Origin: Saccopteryx bilineata
Taxonomy: Eukaryota; Chordata; Mammalia; Chiroptera; Emballonuridae
NCBI RefSeq assembly: GCF_036850765.1
Contig: NC_089491.1
Coordinates: 186,971,520 to 187,035,519, forward strand
DNA: 64,000 nucleotides
Reading direction: 5' to 3'
Positions 1 to 10,077 of the stretch are shown in pieces. Numbering within the stretch: the first letter of the stretch is position 1; each line of letters begins with the position of its first letter. The translations under genes and the position numbers were made by a program. Below the pieces are notes generated by a model. The model was not told where the DNA came from. It made no database searches and saw only the letters and a program-made list of their open reading frames with translations.

Positions 1-1190
1 TAAAACATGCAATACTGGACTATTTAGTCAGGGTCACTGACCTCTTTTCCCTTAGATTGTCAAATAAAAAAAAATGACAACAGCCAACGGAACAATGGTC
101 ATCAGGTGTCAATTAATCAAAATTATCTCTATTTTTTTGTCAGATCAGCAAAAAATGTAATATATTTTTGGTGTGCTGCAGTTTCAGTAATTAGTTTATT
201 TGTGCCATGAGATGATAAGGATTGAAAATTATTCATCAATTACATTAGGGGGAGTTGGCTGGTGGATTTAAAAGTGTATAATCATAGCATTAGAGGGGTG
301 AAAAGGGAGAAGTCTGTTATAATTGAATATGAGTGTGTTCTGCTCAGGCTAAGGAGAGCTAGATAAGTTTCATAAAGCATTAATATATGTGTATGGTCTT
401 CAGCAGTTTGGTCCATACAGCTAACACATTTTCTTTACAGACATAATAAATGTGTCTATTACTACCAGCCAGCTTGGTAAACTAGAAGAAAGTACAGCCT
501 GTGGATTGGGGTATAGAACTCCGTTCCTTCATCTAGTCCTTCAGGTAACCATATCCCTACAGTTTCTGTAATCCTAGAGCAGGTACATGGATGCACTAAG
601 TGGTGTGATGGGAGGGGGAGATAGCATCACAAGGATTCGTTTGATTATAACAGTAATCCACACCAAGTCAAATAAAATAGCCAAACAGTTAAAAACGTAG
701 TCTTTAATGAATTTGTTAATTCTAGCAGGCCCTCGCAAACATTTCCTGCCAGAGTACCCCATATCAAAAAGAAATAGCTGTGCTTTAATTACAAGGAATA
801 ATTATTCGATTTCCAGGAAGTTAAGACAGTGCTTTGTATTTAAATAAAAAGTTCTAAACACGCTGTGAAACTCGATCAAACCAACAAAAGGGGTGAAACC
901 GAATGCCTGTGCAGCGAGTCAGAATTTCAGCTGCTCAGCAAGCCTGACGTTACGGCTTAGAAGCCCAGAAAAGGGGCATTTTAAAACCGACCGACCGGAT
1001 CATGTCACTTTCTTATAGGAAAAGCTCTACCTTTGCAGAGATCTAGTGTAATGCAACCACATGCTGTCGAGGGGCCCCAATCTTGCTGCCTTCAACTCTC
1101 TGCACTGGTAGGAGCCCAGGTTTTCAGGGCACGGGACCTCAGACTGTTTCCCTCACTTTTGAGGGTCTGTTGAAATTCTGGGGTCTCTTT
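1..1190. other. Upstream intergenic DNA, no gene seen
   Basis: AT-rich, apparently single-copy DNA ahead of the HMGB1 CpG island. I see no SINE head, LINE motif or convincing reading frame; the only frames are short and lack splice context. Distal regulatory elements of HMGB1 could lie here, but nothing in the sequence singles one out. Confidence 0.6.
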
Positions 1191-1462
1191 TCTCAACATC
1201 TTTGCAAGTGAGTTTGCGGTAGGGGGGGAGGCATGTGGGTGTCTGTTTTGCTTGAGGAGTTCGAGACTCTCGTGGAGAAGTCAGGCCCGCGCCGCTCCGG
1301 CGACCGCTCCGGCGTGGGGCCGACTCGGGTTAGACACATGCACACACACCATAGAGCTTGCTTTCCCGTAGCAGCTGCTGCCTCTGCCTCTGCCTCTCCC
1401 GCCTCAGCCTCCTTGCCCGGCATCCACACACATTCAGATTTGCGCGCTGTTTCAATCCTTGA

Positions 1463-1562
1463 TGACGTGTCCCCGGAGACAGCCAATAGCCGACGGGCTC
1501 TGGTCAGGACAATGGGAGGGAGCGGGCCAATGAGCGAGTCCCGTGAGTTGGCGGTAGCCAAT
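1463..1562 (+). promoter_or_regulatory. HMGB1: HMGB1 core promoter: CRE-like site and three CCAAT boxes
   Basis: TGACGTGT at 1463-1470 is a CREB/ATF-like site. Forward CCAAT boxes lie at 1483-1487, 1527-1531 and 1558-1562, spaced 44 and 31 bp, each followed by A/G as NF-Y prefers (CCAATAG, CCAATGA, CCAATAG). They sit 40-140 bp ahead of the inferred transcription start. Arrays of NF-Y sites about 30 bp apart are a known feature of TATA-less growth-regulated promoters. Binding is inferred. Confidence 0.6.
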
Positions 1563-1599
1563 AGGAGGCGCGCTGGCTGGAGAGTAATGTTACAGAGCG

Positions 1600-1724
1600 G
1601 AGAGAGTGAGGAGGCTGCGTCTGGCTCCCGCTCTCACAGCCATTGCAGTACATTGAGCTCCATAGAGACAGCGCCGGTGCAAGTCGAGCCGGACGGGCAC
1701 TGGGCGACTCTGTGCTCGCTGAGG
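1600..1724 (+). other. HMGB1: HMGB1 exon 1 (non-coding, 5' UTR)
   Basis: The segment around 1638-1724 matches the HMGB1 5' leader I recognise from other mammals (CATTGCAGTACATTGAGC, then GGACGGGCACTGGGCGACTC). It ends at a consensus donor, GAGG|GTGAGT, with the exon's last base at 1724. The 5' end is not defined by sequence and 1600 is only an estimate. Intron 1 runs 1725-3603 and ends TTTTTTAG before the short leader that precedes the start codon. Confidence 0.75.
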
Positions 1725-2519
1725 GTGAGTCCCGGGCGGCGCGGCAGCGGGGAGGGCACCTCCGGCAGCGCCCGGGCCGCGCGGCAGCGGGATCCGGCGG
1801 CCGGGAGCGGCGGGTCGGGATCCACACAAAGGCGGATGAGGGGGGACGAGGGGGGGAAACTGCGCACGGAGCGAGCCCGGGGCGCCGAGCCCTGCCCCGC
1901 GCCGGACCCCGCTCCCGGTCCCGCTCGCCGAGCGCCGCAGCCCCGCGACCGCGCCGCTCGCCCGCTGGCCTCCGCGCTGACTGCTGCAAAAAAATTTTTT
2001 TTTTTTTTTTTACTAAAAACATTTTTAATGTGTTTTCAGCCTTTGGGCCGAGCGTTCGGCGGGGGGCGGCGGGGCCGTGGCGGTTGAGCGGGCGGCGGCG
2101 CCTCCCCGGGCTGCATCGGCCGCCGCAGAGCCGGGCGCGGGCGGGCGCGGTGGGCCCGGCGGCCTGCGCCCGGGCGGTGGCGGCGGGGGGAGCGGCGCCC
2201 TGCGCCCGCTGGAATATGGCTGACTCGCCCGGCGCTGCCGGCGGGGAGAAAACAAGGCGGCGAGCGGGCGGGGGAGCGGGGCGCGCAGTTTGAAGGCAAC
2301 TTTTTTTTTTCCTCGCCCCGCTTCCAGCCCCGCGATCCCCGTGCGGGGGTGGCGGGCGCGCGGGCCGCGGAGGGAGACGGGCGCGGCGGCGGCGGCTGCG
2401 GGAGGGCGGGGGAGGGGCGGGGAGGGAGGAGGGAGGGTCCGGCGCGCGCCCCCCGCCCCTCCCCCGGCCGCAATGGCCGAGCGTGCGCCGGAGCGCGCCG
2501 CGCACCCGCCCGCGCGCTC

Positions 2520-2560
2520 TCACACACACTCACACACACACACACACACTTATACACGCG

Positions 2561-2596
<36 letters not shown>
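2520..2596 (+). repeat. (CA)n microsatellite inside HMGB1 intron 1
   Basis: An interrupted CA repeat: two CA blocks separated by CTTATACACGCGTGCG, where the dinucleotide pattern switches to CG/TG. It lies in the middle of the CpG island. Alternating purine-pyrimidine tracts of this type can adopt Z-DNA; that is family knowledge, not shown here. Length is likely polymorphic. Confidence 0.95.
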
Positions 2597-2598
<2 letters not shown>

Positions 2599-3617
2599 GG
2601 GAAGGAGCCATGTTCGCGCTCGCCCTCGCGGCGGCGCAGGCGGGGAAGACGCGCAGCGGCCATTCCGTGCGCGCCGGGCCGGCGGCCGCGGGCGGAGCCA
2701 GCCCCCATTTCGAGCGGGGCTTCTCTCTCGGCGAGCCCGACAAAATGGGGGCGGCGGACGCACGTGGCGCCCCGAGCCCGCGTCGTCCCCGGACTCCTGG
2801 TGCCGAGTGGCGGGAAGGTGTGCGGAGCCTGGGCCCCGGGAGCCCGCTCCGCGCGGCCCAACATGCACGGATAAAAAAATCCCCGTTTGGAGGTGGGGGC
2901 AGCCTGAGCTGCGAGCAGGAGTGGCTTTTGTCCCTCGTCCTTGTTTACTAGAGAAACTTCAGACGGGACGTGTTTGTTCAGAACTGAAAGACATCTCGGG
3001 CCAGCCCGTAGGAAGCAGGCTGCCCCGCGGTGCGGTGGTGCCGTGCCCACCCCGCCGCCTCCCCAGCCCGGGTCCGAGCCGGGCTGCCTGCCCGCCCCCT
3101 CGTCCCAGCAAAGTTTGTGCCTAGCGAATGTTTTTCAAGTAATGGCTAAACTTGAATGGTGTAGGCCCGTTATTGGGAAGGGCTTGCTTACTGTAACTTA
3201 GGCTCCTACATGTTTATTCCTTAGGTCGTTCAAATCCACAAGTCAGCACTTTAGTTTTCTGGCATTTGGTTTTGTTGGTTTTAAATGGTTTTTTTACATT
3301 TAAAAAGAATTTAAATGGCCGTTTAATTATTTACGGACTAATGAGTAACAGGCACTATATGCGCATACCATTGTGTCTAGACTTTTTTGAGATCCCACCA
3401 AAGAACCGTTTTCTGCTTGACATTGCCTCGACTAGGAATTGGCTATTACTACCATTTCTTGGTTTGATACTGTAGGAGGTTGATGTCATTCCTGTGTTAA
3501 ATAACCAGTGTCTTAGTTTTCATATACTCCGAGAAGTTAAAGTGCTCTTAAACTAAATGTCTTAGTTTCATTGCTAATATTGAATATTTATCCTCTTTTT
3601 TAGAAAAGTAATCAAAC

Positions 3618-6000
3618 ATGGGCAAAGGAGATCCTAAGAAGCCGAGAGGCAAAATGTCATCATATGCTTTCTTTGTGCAAACTTGCCGGGAGGAGCACAA
3701 GAAGAAGCACCCAGATGCTTCAGTCAACTTCTCAGAGTTTTCTAAGAAGTGCTCAGAGAGGTGGAAGGTAAGAGCTTCAAACATACAAAAAGAAAGTCAA
3801 CACCAAAAGAATTTTAAAGAAATCTTCCATGTTTGTATAATATGAGTGATAATGTTAGAACAGGCTACTTAATAGCTAAGGACACTGGTTTTATTCATTT
3901 TAATTCTTCTGAGGAAAATTTATTAAAATTCTGTTTCTGACTTTAAGTTTACAAGTAATTCTTTCATAGACCATGTCTGCTAAAGAGAAAGGAAAATTTG
4001 AAGACATGGCAAAGGCGGACAAGGCCCGTTATGAAAGAGAAATGAAAACTTATATCCCCCCTAAAGGGGAAACAAAAAAGAAGTTCAAGGATCCCAATGC
4101 ACCCAAAAGGCCTCCGTAAGTATCTTGACATTTTTCTTTAAATACGTGTTTTGCAGCAAGAATCAGAAGTTCAGCAAGCCACCTGTGGGTTTGGAGTGTA
4201 TAATAAAAATTTCTTAGCGAATAGTGGCTCACATTGGTATATTTAAGTATTGTAAGTAAAATTCCTGTGGGATAGTAGTTTAACCAGACCATTTGAATTT
4301 GACATTTGCTTTTCTTCACCCAGTATATTTCCAAATGTAGTTTTGAGTCTTTTCTCAAATATTTATCTGAAATAACTTAGATAATTTGCAGAATGTTGTT
4401 TTGGAGCTCTAAAATTAATCAGTAGTGTGTTTAGTGTCGTGAGTTAAATAATTGTAACTCAGAGTTTGGTTATGAAGGATGATTAGCATCCTATGACATT
4501 TGCCACCCTATCCACTTAATGCTAGAAATTAGAAGCAGTTTTTGTCAGTACAACACATTTGAGAGTAAACTAAAAATTCTAAAATGAAATTTGTCGTTGT
4601 AGTTCGGCCTTTTTCTTGTTTTGTTCTGAGTATCGCCCAAAAGTCAAAGGAGAGCACCCTGGCCTGTCCATTGGTGACGTTGCAAAGAAGCTGGGAGAGA
4701 TGTGGAATAACACTGCTGCAGACGACAAGCAGCCTTACGAGAAGAAGGCTGCTAAGCTGAAGGAGAAATACGAAAAGGTAAGGAGTTCAGATTTGCCTGT
4801 TGTGATGCTGAAAGGGTATACAGGTGTTGGGTAATTATACTTGGTACCTCACCTTATTTGTGTATTTTCATAGGAATTTCTAAACGTTTGGGGTGTAGTG
4901 CAGTTTTCAGTATTACAGTTACACTCAGTATGTCACTGGCTATATAGTCTTAAGTCCTTTTCTCTCTTTCAAATTGTATAGTATACCAAGTCACATTATT
5001 AATGTTCTTTTACTTTATATAATTTGACCTGGTCAAAGGCCATACATTTAAGCTGGGTTTGTTATTTCCCAAAGTCCAAATCGATGAAAATTTTGATAGG
5101 TACTTTGAGTCAGATTAGTTATCTTAAATGGTCAGGCACACAATATAAAAATAGGCTGGACAAAGTAATATAGATTGTGTTTTCATAAACATCCTAAAAC
5201 GTTTATGTTCTCTCCCTTAGATAACCCAAAAAACTTAGTTTTAAGTTAAAAAGTTTAAGTTCGTATAATAAATTGATGTGAAGACTATAACCTCTATACT
5301 TTGAATTGAAATATTAAATTTTAGCTTATTAAGTTAATTTGGGAAAATGTATTCATTTCTCTTTCTTTACCTAACTGCATGCTTACTTTGGCAAATTACT
5401 TCTTTTTAAGACAATTTCTGACTATGGATTAGAGTCTGACAATATGAACCTGTAGAATGCTTTTTTATATTCAGAAGGTGGCAGTGTCTACCCTTTAATC
5501 AAAGCTCTCCGTTCTAGTTTCGATAAACGAAAGGTAGGATGTGGTGAATAATTTTACTTCAGTGATGCATAACATGGCAAATATTAGACCGTGTCATTCC
5601 ATGAACTATGGAATATTTATTACAATCATCTCATAGTATTTTTAGATGCATTTTTCAGAGTCCTGGGTTTTTTTGTGGAGCCGGCATGAGCCTTCAGATA
5701 TGTGGTGTTTTAGCATAACTAGGATCTTGATTTTTCATAAAATTTTGCCATGTTACTTTTATTTCTTTCCTTACTGAACTGTATTATCTTTCCTGCCAAT
5801 TTCTCCTGCCCTTATTTTGGAAGGATATCGCTGCATACCGAGCTAAAGGAAAGCCTGATGCGGCTAAAAAGGGAGTTGTCAAGGCTGAAAAAAGCAAGAA
5901 AAAGAAGGAAGAGGAGGAAGACGAGGAAGATGAAGAGGATGAGGAAGAGGAGGAAGATGAAGAAGATGAAGATGAAGAAGAAGAAGATGATGATGAATAA
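3618..6000 (+). CDS. HMGB1: High mobility group box 1 protein (HMGB1), four coding exons
   Basis: Coding exons are 3618-3767 (exon 2, which begins at 3604), 3970-4115, 4603-4777 and 5824-6000 with TAA at 5998-6000. All introns are GT-AG, with phases 0, 2 and 0. They join to 215 residues, the usual HMGB1 length. HMG box A is about residues 9-79 and box B about 95-163. A basic linker with the second nuclear localisation signal (KSKKKK, near 180-185) leads to an unbroken 30-residue Glu/Asp tail (186-215). Redox cysteines C23, C45 and C106 are present. From memory, the protein matches human except V for I at 113 and E for D at 211. HMGB1 is an abundant nuclear DNA-bending chaperone of chromatin, recombination and repair, and acts as a damage signal through RAGE and TLR4 when released. 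The start follows GTAATCAAACATG and the classic [12 protein letters not shown]-terminus. Introns, CpG promoter and UTRs show this is the parental locus and not one of the many HMGB1 retrocopies. Confidence 0.98.
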
Positions 6001-6433
6001 GTTGGTTCTAGCGCAGTTTTTTTTTCTTGTCTATAAAGCATTTAACCCCCCTGTACACAACTCACTCCTTTTAAAGAAAAAAATTGAAATGTAAGGCTGT
6101 GTAAGATTTGTTTTTAAACTGTACAGTGTCTTTTTTTGTATAGTTAACACACTACCAAATGTGTCTTTAGATAGCCCTGTCCTGGTGGTATTTTCAATAG
6201 CCACTAACCTTGCCTGGTACAGTATGGGGGTTGTAAATTGGCATGGAAATTTAAAGCAGGTTCTTCTTGGTGCACAGCACAAATTAGTTATATATGGGGA
6301 TGGTAGTATTTTCATTTTCAGTTGTCTCTGATGCAGCTTATAGGAAATAATTGTTCTGTTAACCGAATACCACTCTGTAATTGCAAAAAAAAAGTTGCAG
6401 CTGTTTTGTTGACATTCTGAATGCTTCTAAGTA

Positions 6434-6470
6434 AATACAATTTTTTTATTAGTATTGTTGTCCTTTTCAT
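6434..6470 (+). terminator. HMGB1: Proximal HMGB1 poly(A) site (AATACA variant)
   Basis: AATACA at 6434-6439 is a recognised weaker variant of AATAAA. It is followed by a T-run and a GT/T-rich element (GTATTGTTGTCC, from 6452). Cleavage near 6450-6460 would give a 3' UTR of about 450 nt, matching the short HMGB1 mRNA. Inferred from signals and known transcript sizes. Confidence 0.6.
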
Positions 6471-7428
6471 AGGTCTGAAATTTTTCTTTTTGAGGGGAAG
6501 CTAGTTGTGCTTTTGCCCATTTTGGATCATTATGATTTATTACAATGTTTATCTTTTCATATAGTTAGCTGATAAAAAGCTTTTGTCTACATACCCTGCA
6601 TATCTGTGATGAGGGGTAATGAGTTGAATTGAGACCGTTTTCATCCATAGCTGAAAGTCTAAAATCATCAACAGTGGATAGCAAATTTCACATAGCCCAG
6701 TTACATTTACAAAGTGAGAAGTGACCACTCAACTCAATAGCATGGGATTATTAGAATCAAACATTTTGAAAGTCTGTCCTTGAAGGACTAATAGAAAAGT
6801 ATGTTCTAATCTTTACATTGAGAACTCGACGTCTTTTTTTTAAGCTTCCATTACCATGTAATGGCAGTTATATTTGCAGTTCCCACGTTAAGACCTGAGA
6901 TTGTACTCCCAAAAGCGTGAGCTTAAAATACAAGACTGGCACACAGGCTCTGAAAAACAGTGCTGGCTTTAAATGTCTTCTCCTATTTTAATATGGATTG
7001 CTTAGGAAACTTGACTAGAGGTATTTTTAATTAATTGGGCCAACTTTTAAAGTATGCCACATTTAAAGTCGATATTTTCCAAAATATGGTTTGCCCCTTT
7101 ATCAAATAGACATGAGGGAAGAAGACACTTAAACTTTGTATCACAGTATGAGTTGTCCAATTTATTTAAATTTGACTTCATAAAATTCAAAATTTATTAT
7201 TAGGGTCATGTTTATTTGCTTAGCCATTTAGGAAACAATTTGGCAATTTTGTGGTTTTTGACATCATTCTCTTACAGTGCCAGTGTTTTAAAATAGCGTT
7301 CTTGTCATTTTACACGCTTTTGTGATGGAGTGCTGTTTTGTTATATAATTTTGACTTGGATCTTTCCATTTGCATTTGTTTATGTAATTTCAGGAGGAAT
7401 ACTGAACATCTGAGTCCTGGATGATACT

Positions 7429-7450
7429 AATAAACTAATAATTGCAGAGG
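7429..7450 (+). terminator. HMGB1: Distal HMGB1 poly(A) signal (AATAAA)
   Basis: Canonical AATAAA at 7429-7434 within ACTAATAAACTAATAATTG, about 1.43 kb after the stop codon. This suits the longer of the two known HMGB1 mRNA classes. Confidence 0.65.
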
Positions 7451-9245
7451 TTTTAAATATTAGTTAAATGGCTTTCACTTAAGATTTCAAGAATTTGTTA
7501 TGTACATATTTTAATCTTGTTTCTGACAACTAGCAACACTTTAAATGTGGACTGACTGTCAATTTTTTTTCTCAAAAATACTTTATGCTCATAAGTAGGT
7601 TAATAGGCTGGTAGAAAAAAAAAATAGGTTTTTGTAAAACATTCCAAGCAGTCTCAGAGGATGGTGATTATAAATGTAAAAACCAGTTTTCTAAGCCAAA
7701 TGAGAACCTCAAAAGAAAGGCTGACATCGTGTCCAAGTTTATTCAAATTTGTAGAATAAGTCTGCGTCTTGGATTTATGTGAAGGTTTCTGCTATGGCTG
7801 CAAAACTACATTTTCATTATAAGTTGAAAACTTGACTTCAAGGAAACAAATTTGAGTGGGTATGTCATGAAAACTTTTTAAGATGTTGAGAATCTGAACA
7901 AAGTGTGAAAAGTTAATTGGCTTCAGATCTTAACAGGAAGGAATGGACAGAACCCCCCCTTCAATTTGAAAACTTCATTAGCGATTCAACTGTAACCCCT
8001 AGAACTTGGGTGTCTAAAACTAGAAGAAGGTGGGAGGTAATTTAGATGATTTAGTGTTAAACTGAATGGATTTTTAATGTTTAGGAATAGTTTCAGCAGT
8101 GGGGTATAAAGATACTCTAAACATAAAAGATTAAATGGTGTAGGTTTTAGTATTAAATTTTCTGCATTTTTAAAAATCAGTATACTGATTGTAACTTAAC
8201 ATAATAGTTTCCTCACTTTAGTGGACAGGTTGAGAACTATTGTTGAGTAGTTGTAATCTGATCAGGATGTTGATATTTGCCATATTTCTTGACATTTAGA
8301 GTGAAATCTGAAAAATCTTTTGAGTCCCATGTGTCACAGGGGTAAGAATTAAGAGATAAATGTGTAGTCACGCAAGTATTTCCCCCACTGATGAGGGAAT
8401 TGTAAATACTACTCAGACGTTAGAGGAAAACTAGATTCCAGACGCTAGAGATTTATGAATGAAAATTGTGGTCAGCTCCTCTGGCACCATATAACCTGTG
8501 ACAAAAGCTTAGATCTAGGTCGCTTTGGTGCAGCACACCTGAGAAGGCCTTTATCAGCTCTTTATCAGCCGGGCACTTTGTGATAGTACTGCAAGTTTGC
8601 ACAAATCAAATACATCTTAAACCTTGGAATTAACTCACTTGAGTATGAATCACTGGCTAGTAAATAGGCTGTTTCACTAATAAGGAGTGTGGTAAGTTAT
8701 TTTAAATGTTCTCGCATATTTGAGCTTTTGGTGTTTTCAATTATTTTTTAACTAAAGAGTCAAAACTATTTGAATATCTATGCAACAGAAGATTCAAGTT
8801 GGTTTTGTCCTCTTCCAAGCAAAGATAACAGCAATGTTAACACTTGCTATAATTTGGGAAATTCCCTGGGTCTGAGCCAAGTTTTTCCCTGGAGTAAAAA
8901 GGCAAAGTATTTCCCTAGGACTGCTGCAATTTAGTGGTACACTAGAAATAACACACAACAGAGAATGACACAAGCACAATTTATGCCACAATCCAGCAAT
9001 GTGTAACATCCGTTTTCTAATGACTTTCGATCTGAAATGTATCTACCCGGAGGCGTGTCTGTTGGTTGGAACCTTCCACATAGTAAAAGGGAAGTAGTAT
9101 GGGTCTGGAATAATGGGAATTATGTCACCTATGCCAGTAGGTGACAGGAATGGTAGGTGAGGGTTGGGTGTGTGAGAACTGAAAGCCAGTAGTGATCAGC
9201 AAGTCTGAGGACGGAAGTTGCAGAGGTCCTTGTAAATGATGAAGT
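7451..9245. other. AT-rich single-copy DNA after HMGB1
   Basis: No recognisable mobile element and no convincing coding frame. Parts (for example 8800-9010) look like sequence I associate with the far 3' flank of HMGB1 in other mammals, so a longer, rarely used 3' UTR is possible. I see no strong AATAAA closing such a transcript before 9245. Confidence 0.5.
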
Positions 9246-9572
9246 GCATATTTTTATTTTCTCTAGTCACACAATTCACACATGTAACATTCCATAGTAT
9301 GCCCCACTGTCCATTTTCTATTTTTTACTACTAACTGCAGTGAACTTAAGTATGTTTTTCTTAGGCACATTTAGGTCTTTAGGTACCTCTGAGTAGAATT
9401 GCTGAGTCAAGATTCCTGTGTTTACAACTTTGGCAGATACTAACAAATTGACCCCCCAAAAGGTATACCTCCTATAAAGCATATTAGCAATGATTTTTAT
9501 GATAAATCAAGATTTTTGCTGTTTATTCTTTGGCTCCATGAAATAACATCAATTTTTAAAAGGTGTGAAATT
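9246..9572 (-). mobile_element. Old LINE-1 3' UTR fragment, antisense
   Basis: The text from 9250 on (TCCATAGTATG, ACATTTAGGTC, GAGTAGAATTGCTGAGTCA) has the wording of antisense 3' UTR of ancient mammalian L1 (L1M group). It is highly diverged with no coding content. Boundaries are approximate; a SINE sits immediately downstream. Confidence 0.5.
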
Positions 9573-9587
9573 AAAATACTGAAATGT

Positions 9588-9906
9588 GGCACTGGCCAGT
9601 TGGTTCAGTAGTAGGGCGTCAACCTGGCTGGTGGATGTCCTGGGTTTGATTCCCAGTCAGGGCACAGGAGAAGCAACCATTTGCTTCCCTACCCCTCCCC
9701 TTCCCCATCTTTCTCTCTCCTGCAGCCATGGCTCGATTGGTTCAAGCTCATTGGCCTTGGAGCCTTGCCCTCAGGCGCTAAACAGCTCCTTTGCTAGCAT
9801 GGCCCCAGATAGGCAGAGCATTGGCCCCAGACAGGTTGCCGAGTGGGTCCCAGTCAAGGCGCATGTGGGAGTCTATCTCTCCTCTCACTTGGAAAAAAAA
9901 GAAAAA
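9588..9906 (+). mobile_element. Bat tRNA-derived SINE, long type A (Rhin-like)
   Basis: Head GGCACTGGCCAGTTGGTTC, B box GGTTTGATTCC, then the type A body (CATTTGCTTCC, GCAGCCATGGCTCGATTGG, GCGCATGTGGGAGTC) and an A-rich tail. A 15-nt target duplication AAAATACTGAAATGT flanks it at 9573-9587 and 9907-9921. Diverged, so an older copy. Confidence 0.9.
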
Positions 9907-10077
9907 AAAATACTGAAATGTTTTCATTTGTCGAGCTGTCCAAATACAAGAAGATAAATCAGAAGTGAAAGACCTTGGCTATTTAAACTACTGAACAAAT
10001 AATCTAAAAAGTTACTGCAATATTTAAGTAATTCACAGTGTGAAAATGAACTTCCTTCTTAATTTGACATCCTATGT

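Larger units (their letters stand above)
1190..3120. promoter_or_regulatory. HMGB1: HMGB1 CpG island (promoter, exon 1, most of intron 1)
   Basis: A sharp rise in G+C and CpG density begins near 1190 and fades near 3120, covering the inferred start site, exon 1 and most of intron 1. No TATA box is placed ahead of exon 1, as expected for a ubiquitously expressed housekeeping gene. Inside are an A7T16 run (1988-2010), a (CA)n repeat (2520-2596), GC boxes and YY1-like AATATGGC at about 2213. Literature on human HMGB1 describes an enhancer-containing first intron; that the same holds here is inference. Long open frames across this stretch on both strands are a by-product of high G+C. Confidence 0.85.
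6001..7450 (+). other. HMGB1: HMGB1 3' UTR
   Basis: AT-rich sequence directly after the TAA resembles the HMGB1 3' UTR of other mammals (GTTGGTTCTAGCGCAG, AACTGTACAGTGTC, ACACGCTTTTGTGATGGAG). It has no repeat insertion across 1.45 kb, unlike the DNA further downstream, which suggests selection against disruption. Known HMGB1 mRNAs of about 1.4 and 2.4 kb fit cleavage near 6455 and near 7450. Confidence 0.8.

Noticed and set aside
1193..3124. Many long open frames on both strands (up to about 340 codons) in the HMGB1 CpG island
   Set aside because: High G+C removes stop codons. The frames overlap on both strands, are low-complexity (Arg/Pro/Ala/Gly) and cross the exon 1 donor and the (CA)n repeat.
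3618..6000. Possibility that HMGB1 here is a processed pseudogene
   Set aside because: Four GT-AG introns, a CpG-island promoter with exon 1, and native UTR sequence are present, and the joined frame is intact at 215 residues.
5784..6041. Antisense frame encoding a long poly-serine protein
   Set aside because: It is the complement of the GAA/GAG/GAT repeats encoding the HMGB1 acidic tail; no independent evidence.
9586..9957. Frames of 60-160 codons lying over SINE copies throughout the window
   Set aside because: They recur wherever type A or B SINEs occur, follow the SINE consensus and end at its tails; they are not genes.
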